From Ptychodera flava (Eukaryota > Hemichordata > Enteropneusta > Ptychoderidae), in contig NC_091933.1 of the NCBI RefSeq assembly GCF_041260155.1, positions 23,466,599 to 23,530,598 of the forward strand: a stretch of 64,000 nucleotides of DNA, given 5' to 3'. The position numbers were made by a program, and so were the translations under genes. Under the pieces are notes generated by a model, which saw nothing but the letters and a program-made list of their open reading frames with translations, did no database searches and was not told the origin of the DNA. Below, piece after piece: positions 26,701-36,553 of this stretch; position 1 is the stretch's first letter; each line of letters opens with the position of its first letter.

Positions 26701-26744
26701 TAGTCGCTGTCATCAGATGCCTGGCTATTCATGTCGACTGACAT
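16470..26744 (-). CDS. ARIH2: ARIH2 (Ariadne-2 / TRIAD1) RBR E3 ubiquitin ligase
   Basis: RING-between-RING ubiquitin ligase that works with neddylated Cullin-5 complexes and passes ubiquitin through a catalytic cysteine. Exons in transcript order: 26499-26744, 25850-25917, 25384-25456, 23988-24138, 21248-21369, 20030-20139, 19750-19867, 19043-19093, 18760-18805, 17898-18025, 17243-17386, 16846-16998, 16470-16541. All junction phases agree and give 493 residues, the length of the human protein. The start MSVDMNSQ matches vertebrate ARIH2, followed by an Asp/Tyr-rich acidic stretch. RING1 (CPVCLQKC, then [10 protein letters not shown]), IBR and Rcat follow; the Rcat GGCNHM cysteine falls at residue 310, as in human ARIH2. 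The C-terminal Ariadne helices end [19 protein letters not shown]. The acceptor of the exon at 19750-19867 must be CCAAG/TTTCAG; the neighbouring CAG would create a stop. Confidence 0.97.
17505..17745. repeat. (ATC)n/(GAT)n microsatellite in ARIH2 intron
   Basis: Long imperfect ATC triplets change to GAT triplets at about 17,690, so the region can fold on itself. Long open frames on both strands here are artefacts of the triplet repeat. Confidence 0.85.
23172..23363. mobile_element. 192-bp MITE in ARIH2 intron
   Basis: Ends TTAAAGGTATACAGTCACC and GGTGACAGTATACCTTTAA are inverted repeats with one base difference. The interior has no coding capacity. The outer TTAA could be part of the target duplication. 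It is a non-autonomous DNA transposon remnant. Confidence 0.8.
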
Positions 26745-26801
26745 TGTGGAAATGATAGTCCAATGACGGGTTTGACGACTGCAAGGTCCCGACCCTTTTA
26801 C
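26745..26801 (-). other. ARIH2 5' UTR part of the first coding exon
   Basis: On the minus strand a good acceptor (ACTCTGCAG) opens this exon 57 bases before the ATG, so ARIH2 has an intron in its 5' leader. The partner donor is probably the one at 30,980 (separate entry). Confidence 0.5.
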
Positions 26802-29800
26802 CTGCAGAGTGATTACAGTAAATCTGCATAATCTTTGGCTTAATTTAGCTCATGACAACAATGTAGTTTCAAAAAAATGTTTGATGCATATTTCCAAGCA
26901 TATAGATCACTGGTTGACTTTACAACTCCTATTACCCTGAACTCATAGGTCCTATTGTCATCAAGGAAAAACTGTCCAACAACGACGCTAATTTCGTTTT
27001 TCTACACTGATCTGATGTCATGATTTCAATGAGATACAAACAAACAGACACAAATACCACATAAAGAGACTTCAGATACATTCACCAAGTAGCAATAGGG
27101 ATGTATCCATGTTCAGGATATCCTCTGTGCTAGCTGATTAGCAATTCAATACTTGTATCTCATATTCACTAAAGGCTATTATATTTGCAACTGTACTAAA
27201 AATAGAGTCCTATGACTTTGAGAGATGAGATATTTCATACACACTGTTAAAGCATTAATTACCAGTATTCATTAGAGTTCAGGTTCACTATTTTTACTGA
27301 CAGATGAACAACTAGCTTAAACCTGGAGACAAATTGAATGGCAACTGATTGCTTTAATGGCAAGTACAGTAAACTTAAAATTCCAAGTGAGATGCAGATG
27401 TGTCAAATGTCAAACTGGTAAATTTAATCCCTAACTAATAAACCAATGCTTTCATTGCAACCCTTATCCTGCCTGGTTGTATCAACTCCCTATCTGTTGA
27501 TTCAGTAAAAATAGAGCCAAACCCTTTAGTATTCCTGTTCACATTTTCACCCCTTTGCCATATTCCTGTTCACATTTTCACCCCTTTGCCATATACTATG
27601 TTACAGTAGGCATAGTGAGTAAAAATCATGTTTACAGTGTCTCTGTTTTTAGGGTTTTCCAATTTTTTGAGTCTTTATTAAATGCAACGCATGGAACATG
27701 TTATGCCTCACTTGTTTTAACCCAACTTGACCCGATGGCGAGATATGAACTTAGCAGGATAAAGAGTCATTCTGCAATTTTCTGGAGATCATAAAACACT
27801 ATCAGAGTGAAGTGTTGTAACATGAGAGCCTTCCTTCACAAAATAAGTGAGTGAGCCCAGAGCTGATACACTGAATTTTGGGTATTATCTTGCATAACAG
27901 CCTATCTGAATAAATAATGGATTGACAGCCCAGCAGATCAATCCCTGTTTAATTGTGGCTTATCCCATTTTTTGCTAGCTATGCAGTGCCTTCTTGCTTA
28001 GGGAGCCTCCACTCCCTCAATTTAACCCTTGGCAGAATGTGTTTGTGAATTGAGTAAATCAACAAGTGCAATGATGTTGTCGGACATAGCCCATGAGTAG
28101 CCAAGCATGTCTTTCCTCATGATCCGTGCTGCGCTTTGCGAAAGTCAAGACGGCAGTGAGTACTGGCAACCTGAAGAAATACATCACAAACTTGTTTCAA
28201 TACCAATAGGAGCTGAATTTTAAACAGCATCAAGAGCCTGTGTCAGACTCAGAACTGTACAATGTAGGTTGCATGGATGACCATCTGTTCTGCCAAACCC
28301 ATCAAGACAACACCAGAAGCATAACTACTTCAGATTGGGCCACAGATTTGAAAGCTGTTACCTAAATGCTGAACGCAAAAACTGAGCAATGTTTGTGTAC
28401 AGGTCAGTTATGAAGACTCTAGGTACACCAACCTGACAAAGCAGTTGACCGGATGATAGGCTTATCCAGCTGGGTCACATTACAACGTTGCAAAGTAATA
28501 GATTGATATTGAAGGTTTAATTAAATTTGTAAAGGAGACAATGAAAGAGTGAGATGCAGGTGATTGCCAGCTGTTCTCCTAGAAATATGTGATCTGCAAC
28601 TGTACAGTGTTCGCGGTGACTTTTTTCTCCTCGCGTACGGCATACGCATTCGTCTGCTAAAATTGCATAATGGCTGGATTATTTGAGTGCGTAATTTCAC
28701 TTCCGCTCTCGATTTAAGAAAAAAACTGACTGCAAAATAAAATGTGCCGTTGAATAAACCTACACTACATATTCGGATTGTACGATGTAACATTATTTTA
28801 ATGAAAACAGTTTAACGAACAACTTGAACAATGTTGAAACGTAACAGCGAAGGGTATACATGCGACCGTCAAAACACATCGGGCAACCCAAAAGTTAGAA
28901 TTATGGCAGCTTATGCAGACACCTTCTGCAGTGTTCAAAATTATCAGGATTCCAACGAGCTCTACCGATGAATCATTTTTTTCACGGACTCGTAGAGCAA
29001 GTTGAAAGAAAACAGATATGTCTGCTTCGACGCCATGTGCTGCATGTGTGTGCTTGATCAAAATTGGGAACAGCGAGACGCGATGATCGTGCATGGTTGG
29101 CAATTTATATAATTTGTCGCAACATTTCTGTCAATCACTCACTTTGTGTCATAAGTTTCAGAAACTATCGCCCGCCCGAAAATTAGCAACATAATTCATA
29201 GGCACAGCTGACATGATAATGTGCCTAACGTGGTAATGTGTGAACTACGATGCCGATTTTTCAGACAACGCCCAGAGAATCCGAAACTTTCCATACAAAA
29301 TGAGTGATTGACAGAAATGTGTTGCAACAAATTTCGTCTGGTTGTCGCCTAAGCTAAGTCATAGGGAGTGCTTTCGGTGTTATCCTTTGCGTATAGAAAA
29401 CACATAACAGTGAAAAAAATGCGTAGATAGTCAGTTTCAATGCGTAAATACGCACGATTTTTGCGTAAACGCGAACTCTGTAGTTACTTCTCACTTACAG
29501 AATATCAGCTCTCATTATCTTATCCAGTTTTGCTTTCATTCACCAGAGGACTGCATACTGTCACACGCCCCTAAGTCAATGATTGTATCAGTAAATGAAT
29601 AGGAAAAACTGAAGCTTTTGTCCCCCATGAAAATGGATGACCTCACGCTCTATATGCAAATAGTAAACCAATAGTGTTATGCACTCATAACAATAAATAA
29701 CAGTAGATTGTTGGCCATCATAGAGTACTTTATTCCCATCCACTCTGTGTAACTATTCATTCCTCATATTTTTTTTGCTTTCATATCAGGGTCTGTGCTG

Positions 29801-30981
29801 CCAGGAAGGTCCTGGTAACAGGAAAAGAGAGTTCCTCTTTTCATAACAGGTGTTATGGTGCTTACACTGCAATACCTGTTTCCTGATTTGTTATTCAGTC
29901 ATTTTTTTGTGTGTATGGGTCTATAGGGACTGGATGAACATTTAATTTGAAGTGCAGTTGATTATTGAAAGATTCATGCATCATACTAAATGCAATCATT
30001 AGACACACGAAAAAAAAATGACAATTTTACATCCATGATGATACAATGTTGGCATGTTCACTGAAGCACATGAACACATAAATAGTTTTGTTTATATCTT
30101 TTTGTCAATAGGGGAATGGAAGTATTGGAGTTGGCATGACGCTATGACTATTGAACTATCGAGATATCCATCTCTACACTGCTTCTGGCACACAGACACA
30201 TTTCAGCAAACATCCAATTTATATTCAATTTCTGAGCAAATGTTCACCAAATGGCAAATACGGTATTCATAAAATCTTCAAGAAACCAAAATTACCATAA
30301 AACATACAACACACGAAATAGCGTATTTCACGACTTTCATGTCATGTTGAAAGTTGTTTTCTGTACAGTCTGTTTCTTTTGAATTACTGACCACTGTTTA
30401 ATTAACTAGTATGATGGGTACTACGCCTATCCGGTTTAGCCGAAAAATCAGTGTTCATTATTATCTAAGTATTTGTACTACACTGTGACGGCCATTTGCA
30501 AAACGACCAAACTACTAAATCTTTCCAGCACGTTCGTTATCTGGTGTCGATCTATATGTCCCTTGTCGAGAGATAAAAATAAAGGTTTAAAGATTCCGGA
30601 TTCAAGGCCACTACGTTGATATTATGCCGTCGTCACTCTGGAGTAAACATTGCATTTCGTCATGCGAAGGTCAACTGAGTCACGCAGGGGACTGTATGTG
30701 TATGTGTATTGAAATGTGTGTTCTGACCCACTTCTTCAAAACATTCCACAAAACAACGCTAAACATAGAGATAATTGACGAAAGCTTCGAAAATGCTGTC
30801 ACTCATAGAGCACACACATCATCGAAACAACAATGTCTGAAAGCAGTGAACAAAAAGTAATTTTCGGAGAGACAGTCACGTTCAAAACAAAGAGAAAGGG
30901 CTTCGTTTAAATTGCGATAGAATTTCCAGTTCCACATACAAATAAGAAGTGAAGGTCAGAGGACGATGGCACGATTCTTAC
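26802..30981 (-). other. Probable ARIH2 leader intron, no gene seen
   Basis: No exon with family motifs is visible on either strand. It contains an inverted-repeat element at about 28,604-29,490 (separate entry) and an exact short direct repeat at about 27,533-27,595, where TATTCCTGTTCACATTTTCA occurs twice in succession. Confidence 0.4.
28607..29492. mobile_element. Possible hAT-like inverted-repeat element
   Basis: The left end CAGTGTTCGCG and right end CGCGAACTCTG are imperfect inverted repeats of the CAGNGTTCGCG type seen in hAT transposons, and CpG-rich near-end sequence (TACGCATT, AATGCGTA) is shared. An inner inverted pair, ATTTCTGTCAATCACTCA at about 29,125 and TGAGTGATTGACAGAAAT at about 29,300, suggests a second element nested within. 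No 8-bp target duplication could be read, so the assignment is tentative. Confidence 0.4.
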
Positions 30982-31150
30982 CGTTATGACTCCTTAAAAT
31001 ACCAATGAATGCCAACAATCGGTGATTTCGAAGTTGTTGAAACGTAATCGCTTTTGTAAAATCGGTCGACTCCGAAAAAATGTCCAGATTGTGCGATTCC
31101 TCCCGGAGTGCCGAGTTTACGCTTCGAGCATACCGTCCGCCATATTAAAA
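30982..31150 (-). other. Likely non-coding first exon and promoter of ARIH2
   Basis: The minus strand has a strong donor (CATAACG/GTAAGAATC) at 30,980-30,981 preceded by G+C-richer sequence with CpGs and a TGACGTCA palindrome, a CREB/ATF-type site, at about 31,151-31,158. This fits the unpaired acceptor upstream of the ARIH2 start codon. The upper exon boundary is a guess. The 100-codon frame here is probably not translated. Confidence 0.4.
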
Positions 31151-31457
31151 TGACGTCACTGGAAAACGGGTTAACCTCGTTCCGAGAACCATAATGATAT
31201 GGATATGTGACGTAAACACCGAGTCGTGTCCAACTCCGTATAACATCCGTAATTCCAGAATACCGTAATAATTCAGAAATAGCCAATTATGCAAATTGAG
31301 TATATATTTATGTCGAACTATGTGGATGAATGCATCATAGATCAGCTCTGCATGTTATGTTAGAAAGTCTTCATTTGTACACGGGGTGACAAATTCATAC
31401 CTTCCACAGCACAGTGAACAATAAATCACGGTCCCAAACAAACTTGACTGTGTATAA

Positions 31458-32996
31458 GGGAGCCTTCAGTAATTACAGGGGGGGGGGATGGGCCGGGGGA
31501 ATTGGGGGGAGGGTCACTTTTTAGAAAACAGTTCAAGGGGAGGGTCACTTTTTATAAACCTATCTTGGGGGAGGGTCACTTTCACAGAAGCTGATATTAT
31601 GGCCAAACTTTGATTGTCCGTGTGATATTTCCTGAATAGGAAATCACCAACAAAATACGCACACACTTATAGACCGCCATGCATAGTAAATTGACATTTG
31701 GTGAGATTCCAAAATCAAATTTCTTACACAACCATAGACTTGTAACCACTCTAGTCTAATCAAGAACAATAATGTTAATAATCAAGCATACATAAATGAC
31801 AGATTTATCTAATTTTGTACTGAAAAAAAATTATTCATAGTTTCATCATAGACCCCTATGCATAGTGAATCGACATTTTGGTGAAATTCCAAAATCAAAT
31901 TTCTTGCACAACCATGGACTCAATGTTACCACTCTTGTCTTATCAAGAACAATAATGTGAATAATCAAGCATGCATAAATGCACAGATTTATCTAATTTT
32001 GTACTGAAAAAAATTATTCATAGTTTCGTCATAGACCCCTATGCATAGTGATTCGACATTTCAGTGAAATTCCAAAATCAAATTTCTTACACAACCATGG
32101 ACTTGTAACCAATGTATTCTAATCAAGAACAATAATCTAAATAATCAAGCATGCATAAATGCACAGATTTATATCTAATTTTGTACTGAAAAAAATTATT
32201 CATAGTTTCATCATAGACCCCAATGCATAGTGTATTGAATGACATTTGGTGAAATTCCAAAATCAAATTTCTTACACAACCATAGACTTGTAACCACTCT
32301 AGTCTAATCAAGAAAATTAATATCAATAATCAATAGTACAGAAATGCAAAGATTTACCTATTTTTGTATTGGGAAAAACTATTCATAATTTCATCATAAA
32401 CACCATGGATAGTGAACCAACTTTTTAGATGAAATTCAGAAATCAATTTCTTGTACACAAATGTTCATTTTACTTCCCTTTCAAGCAAAGTACATTTAAA
32501 TACATTATCAAACATGTATAAAATACAGATATAGCATGTTTTGTGGGGGCAAATTGTCAATAATTTGCCTGATAGACTCCATGTATTTGATTTGATATTT
32601 TTGGATGAAGCACTAAATCAGCTACATCTTGCCTTCTTATAGTTGCACAAAATATGGTGACCCTCCCTAAACTGTATGAAATACCATATCTCTTGAAAAA
32701 TTCTTGCGTGATAAATTGCGACTGTCCCTCCAAAAACACCAGCCCTCCCCTCTGTAATTTGTCCCTAACATAACAATTGAACCAATTGTTATGTAAATTA
32801 GCTGGTACTGTTTTATTTATTCCCGGGGAGAATACCGCAGTGATGGGGGGGGGGGGAGAGGGTCAAGTTTTAGAATGTCGGACAAGGGGGAGGGTCACAT
32901 TTTAGACAGGAGGATTGGGGGGAGGGTCACATTTTACGGTACAGGTGTTCGCGAAATTCCCCCGGCCCGCCCCCCCTGTAATTACTGAAGGCTCCC
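31458..32996. mobile_element. 1.54-kb inverted-repeat element, TAA target site, G-rich ends and internal satellite
   Basis: Termini GGGAGCCTTCAGTAATTACA and TGTAATTACTGAAGGCTCCC are perfect inverted repeats flanked on both sides by TAA, a three-base duplication typical of PIF/Harbinger elements. Behind each end lie several G-run phrases of the form GGGGGAGGGTCAC (C-runs on the other strand at the right). The interior (31,660-32,420) is made of about five copies of a unit of roughly 181 bp marked by CATAGT followed by GAC(A)TTT. No transposase frame is visible, so the element is non-autonomous. Confidence 0.85.
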
Positions 32997-33301
32997 TAAA
33001 TAGAGTGATGTCCACTCGATTGAAAAAACGTTTAACTCAAGTGACGAAAAGACTCATGTTCGAGTGAAATTCCCTTTTTATGTCTGCTATGTAATGCAAT
33101 CCCCATAAACAAACATGGTGACATGTGTCATGTACTTTCGTTTATTTTATCTCGAGCCGGTCAAAAGTTCAGCTCGTACAAGCAAATCAAACTTCATCAA
33201 TTTACAATGTATAAGACATAGAAGGAAACGAATGCCAAGTTGATGCCTAAGCGCTCACGATGAATATGCAACTGTTCAAAAAGTATCTGCTAATTGTCGA
33301 C

Positions 33302-33342
<41 letters not shown>
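33302..33342. repeat. (GAT)n microsatellite
   Basis: Pure GAT triplets for about 41 bp in the spacer between ARIH2 and MOV10L1, upstream of a larger foldback element. Confidence 0.95.
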
Positions 33343-33589
33343 GTAGGCCTATCATCATTATGGTCATCGTTCTCGATTTTTTAAAAATTTTGTTGTGTAT
33401 AGCTGTATCAGAGAGTAAATAAAAATAAACAACCAATACACTTAGTACATGAAAAGTAAATGAAATATCACTGAAAAATAAACATCTTTCCTGTGTGTTA
33501 TGGTCGCCTGTGTTAAGCCATCACAAAAGCATGGGTAGAAGTTAATTAAATCTTCTAAAGATAGGGGAGGGTGTAATAATTGCTCAAAT

Positions 33590-34018
33590 CATCACGGGAG
33601 TCTCGATCTCTGATGATGGTGATGATGATGATGGTTGTGGTGGTGGTGATGGTGGTGGTGATAGTGGTGGGGTGTTGATGGTGATTATGATAATGATGAT
33701 GATTAAATATTTAAGAAATTTAAGAAAAATAAACATATATTTTGACTCAGCAAATTTGTATGTATTGAGGTATTGAATTTTGCAGCGCATGTGTATAATT
33801 AGGCTGTGTTGAATTTTGCAGCGCATACTTTGTTCATTTCTGCAAATACTATCATCATCAACAACAACAACAACAAATTCACTGAGTCCAAATATATTCT
33901 TATTTTTCTTCATTTTTAAAATATTTAATCATCATCATTATCACCATCACCATCACCACCACCATCATCATCATCATCATCATCATCATCGTCATTGGAG
34001 ATCGAGACCCCTGTGATG
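33590..34018. mobile_element. Foldback element with GAT/ATC triplet arms
   Basis: The left end CATCACGGGAGTCTCGATCTC and right end GAGATCGAGACCCCTGTGATG are imperfect inverted repeats. Both arms continue into complementary triplet runs (GAT/GGT on the left, ATC/ACC on the right), so the whole 429 bp can form one hairpin. A direct repeat TTGAATTTTGCAGCGCAT lies in the loop. No coding capacity. Confidence 0.7.
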
Positions 34019-34180
34019 TAATAAGGTTTACTGGGTATATACGCTTGCTTTAGTGTACGACGGGGCTGTCCAAGACCATCAGGCTAAGAATTGTATTGAT
34101 TCACATGTAAACATGAAAGTAATGAAGCCTTGAATCTTCTCCCCAATGGCAGTCGTGTTTACTATTCTCACCGGGCCTAA

Positions 34181-35184
34181 GGAGCGTTCAGTTTTTACGG
34201 CCTGGGGGGGGGCCGGCAAATCTTGTCGCCGGTGTTCAAAAACATATAGACCCCCCTGCATTTTTTGCGAAAAAAAGATGACCCCCCCTTTGTCAGACGA
34301 AAAAATTTGATGACCCCCCCCCCCCCGAAAAATAACCAAAACCCATATGTCAAATTTACCCGCATGGTTTGGATTTGAACTCCGGTACGCGGCGCACTTT
34401 ATTCGATGCCAGTGCACAAACTTCTCAGCCACATCCATTGAAACGTCTGTTAATTAGGACAACTGTAAGGCAATTTTTAACTTCATTTCCATAGGCAACG
34501 CATGTCCATGGACATTGTATAAAGTAAACTTTATTGGAGTGGTTCGCCAAAGGCAGCCCTCCGGTTAAGAGGGTCATTGGCCATTACGTAAAGTCAACTT
34601 TATTCTAGTGGGCCACCAAAGGTGGCACGCCGGTAAAGAGGGTCGATCATGGCTATTGCATAAAGTAGACTTTACTGGACAGGGCCGCTGAAGGCGCGCG
34701 GCCATTACCATTATTCAGTGCGTGATCCCAGGGGTCCCTCAAAAATGTTTCTAATACAAGCCGCGGCTTCAATTGGGAATTTTACGGTAAGATTGCCGTG
34801 GGGTATTACATAAAGTCAATTTATTGTAGTGGGCCGCCGCAGGCGGCCCGCCGGTAAAGAGGGTCAATCATGGCCATTGCATGAAGTAACCTAATTAAGT
34901 GGGCCGCCAAAGGCGTCTGCCCATTAAGAGGCTCATGGGTAATACATAATGTATATTTATTGTAGTGGGCCGCCGAAGGCGGCCTGCCGGTAAAGACGGG
35001 TCGATCATGGCCATGGCATAAAGTGAACCTTATTGTTGGTATTATGTTTTTTGAAAATGTGGTGACCCCCCCTTTCCTACCAGTGAAAAAGCGATGACCC
35101 CCCCCCCTTTGCGGATTCCAAAATTATGATGACCCCCCCCCCTGGATTTTGCCGGCCCCCCGGCCGAAAAAACTGAACGGTACC
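34181..35184. mobile_element. 1.0-kb inverted-repeat element, TAA target site, poly-G ends and internal repeats
   Basis: Ends GGAGCGTTCAGTTTTTACGG and the reverse complement of the right end, GGTACCGTTCAGTTTTTTCG, match well and are flanked by TAA on both sides. Within each end, phrases of the type ATGACCCCCCC recur. The centre (34,510-35,040) holds about seven copies of a 72-75 bp unit with TAAAGT, ACTTTATT and GTGGGCCGCC. It shares TAA duplications, a TTCAGT motif and G-run ends with the element at 31,458-32,996, so the two are probably related non-autonomous Harbinger-like families. Confidence 0.8.
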
Positions 35185-35639
35185 TAATAGGCTACTACCA
35201 ATTTTGTTACCTAAAAGTGAAACCGAAATTCAACATTTATTTTCCTAATAAAATCCCACAAAAGCAGATGTTAAAATATACATATATTTTACTGATATGA
35301 AGTGCTTATATATTTTCATTCTTTTGCATCTATTTGATACAGGTTGATATCAGATTATTCGCCTCACCTTGAGGAAAAAAATTGTGGAAGAGATGAGGAA
35401 TGTTCAGTGTGTTTCAAAATATTTCAGAACCTTCAAGCATAACAACCCTGTATTAAAACTCTGCATTTCCTACCATTTTGAGTGTGAGCTGTATGTATTG
35501 AAGATACGGGAATGTGTGCCCTATCTTTCCTCATTACATTTACTCCAAATGACGAAACAAAAGAACAAGACTGGGAAAAGGATATCTGCAAGGAAGGAAG
35601 GGAAGGTAAAATAACGTGATGGTGTGAGGGCGCTATATT

Positions 35640-35769
35640 TCGCTTTCAGTGCAGATCAGCTGATCGAGGGCACAGGCCGGAACATTACGTCTCCAGTGTT
35701 CAGTTGGGCAGCTTCAGTTTGCTGAAAGTTACAGCAAACTATTGGTACATCTGCGTATTTTCGTCGACT
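35640..35769 (+). other. Likely non-coding first exon of MOV10L1
   Basis: G+C-richer sequence ending in a good donor (GTCGACT/GTGAGTATT) at 35,769, in the right place to splice to the acceptor TTTGTTTCAG at 36,526. The 5' limit is not visible in the sequence. Confidence 0.45.
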
Positions 35770-36553
35770 GTGAGTATTGTATAATTTGTTTTAATGTAAT
35801 AGGGTCGTCTACACATTGTAAATAATGTAGAATATATATAAAGTTTGCGTCAATGAAACCTCAACTCAGTCTTTTGGTTGGTTGTTGGTTGTTTGGCAAG
35901 TTGTGCGACCCGACATCAATTTGACCTGAGCATTGGGCCATTGAACACCAGGCCACTTAAGTGCGAAATGAATATTTAAATCGCACTCCTGCCGTGACAA
36001 TTTTTTACGAAAGTTTGTTACGGTAATCAGACCTACACGCAGAGAATTTTGAACGCAGCCTATGGATCATACATGCCACTGTTCGTCATGATCGGTTAAC
36101 GCCTCACGCGCTGCCGAAGCCCAACCACCACAGTCGCTTATGGTTTTGTACGCGGCGGACAGCACCCTGACCTTGAAAAAATGGGTCGTACGCCGTCTAC
36201 CTAACCACGAGCGGCTGTGCCAACCACTCCCTGGGCTGTATGCCAGTGTGGTATTAGGAGTAATGTAGTTCACTCAGCCCAGGGCCCTTGGGGCTTGGGC
36301 AGCAGGCAGATGATGCACACCGCACACCAAGCACAGCAGATGTACTTTTGGCCGACCCCCCCCCCCCGTAGGGACTGACATTCTTGCGGGTCGATTTCAT
36401 GCAAGATTTGGCTTCATCACTTTCATGTGATTTTATTTACTTTTGTTTTTCAAAATGGATTATGAGTCAATACTCACCAGGACACACTTTCAGCATCTTC
36501 AGTAAAAATAATTTGATTTGTTTCAGGTTGGAATTGAATGCTCAGAAATAGCC

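Noticed and set aside
36067-36273. 68-codon minus-strand frame in G+C-rich DNA upstream of MOV10L1
   Set aside because: No motif, no splice partners, and inside the probable MOV10L1 leader intron; composition follows the local G+C rise.
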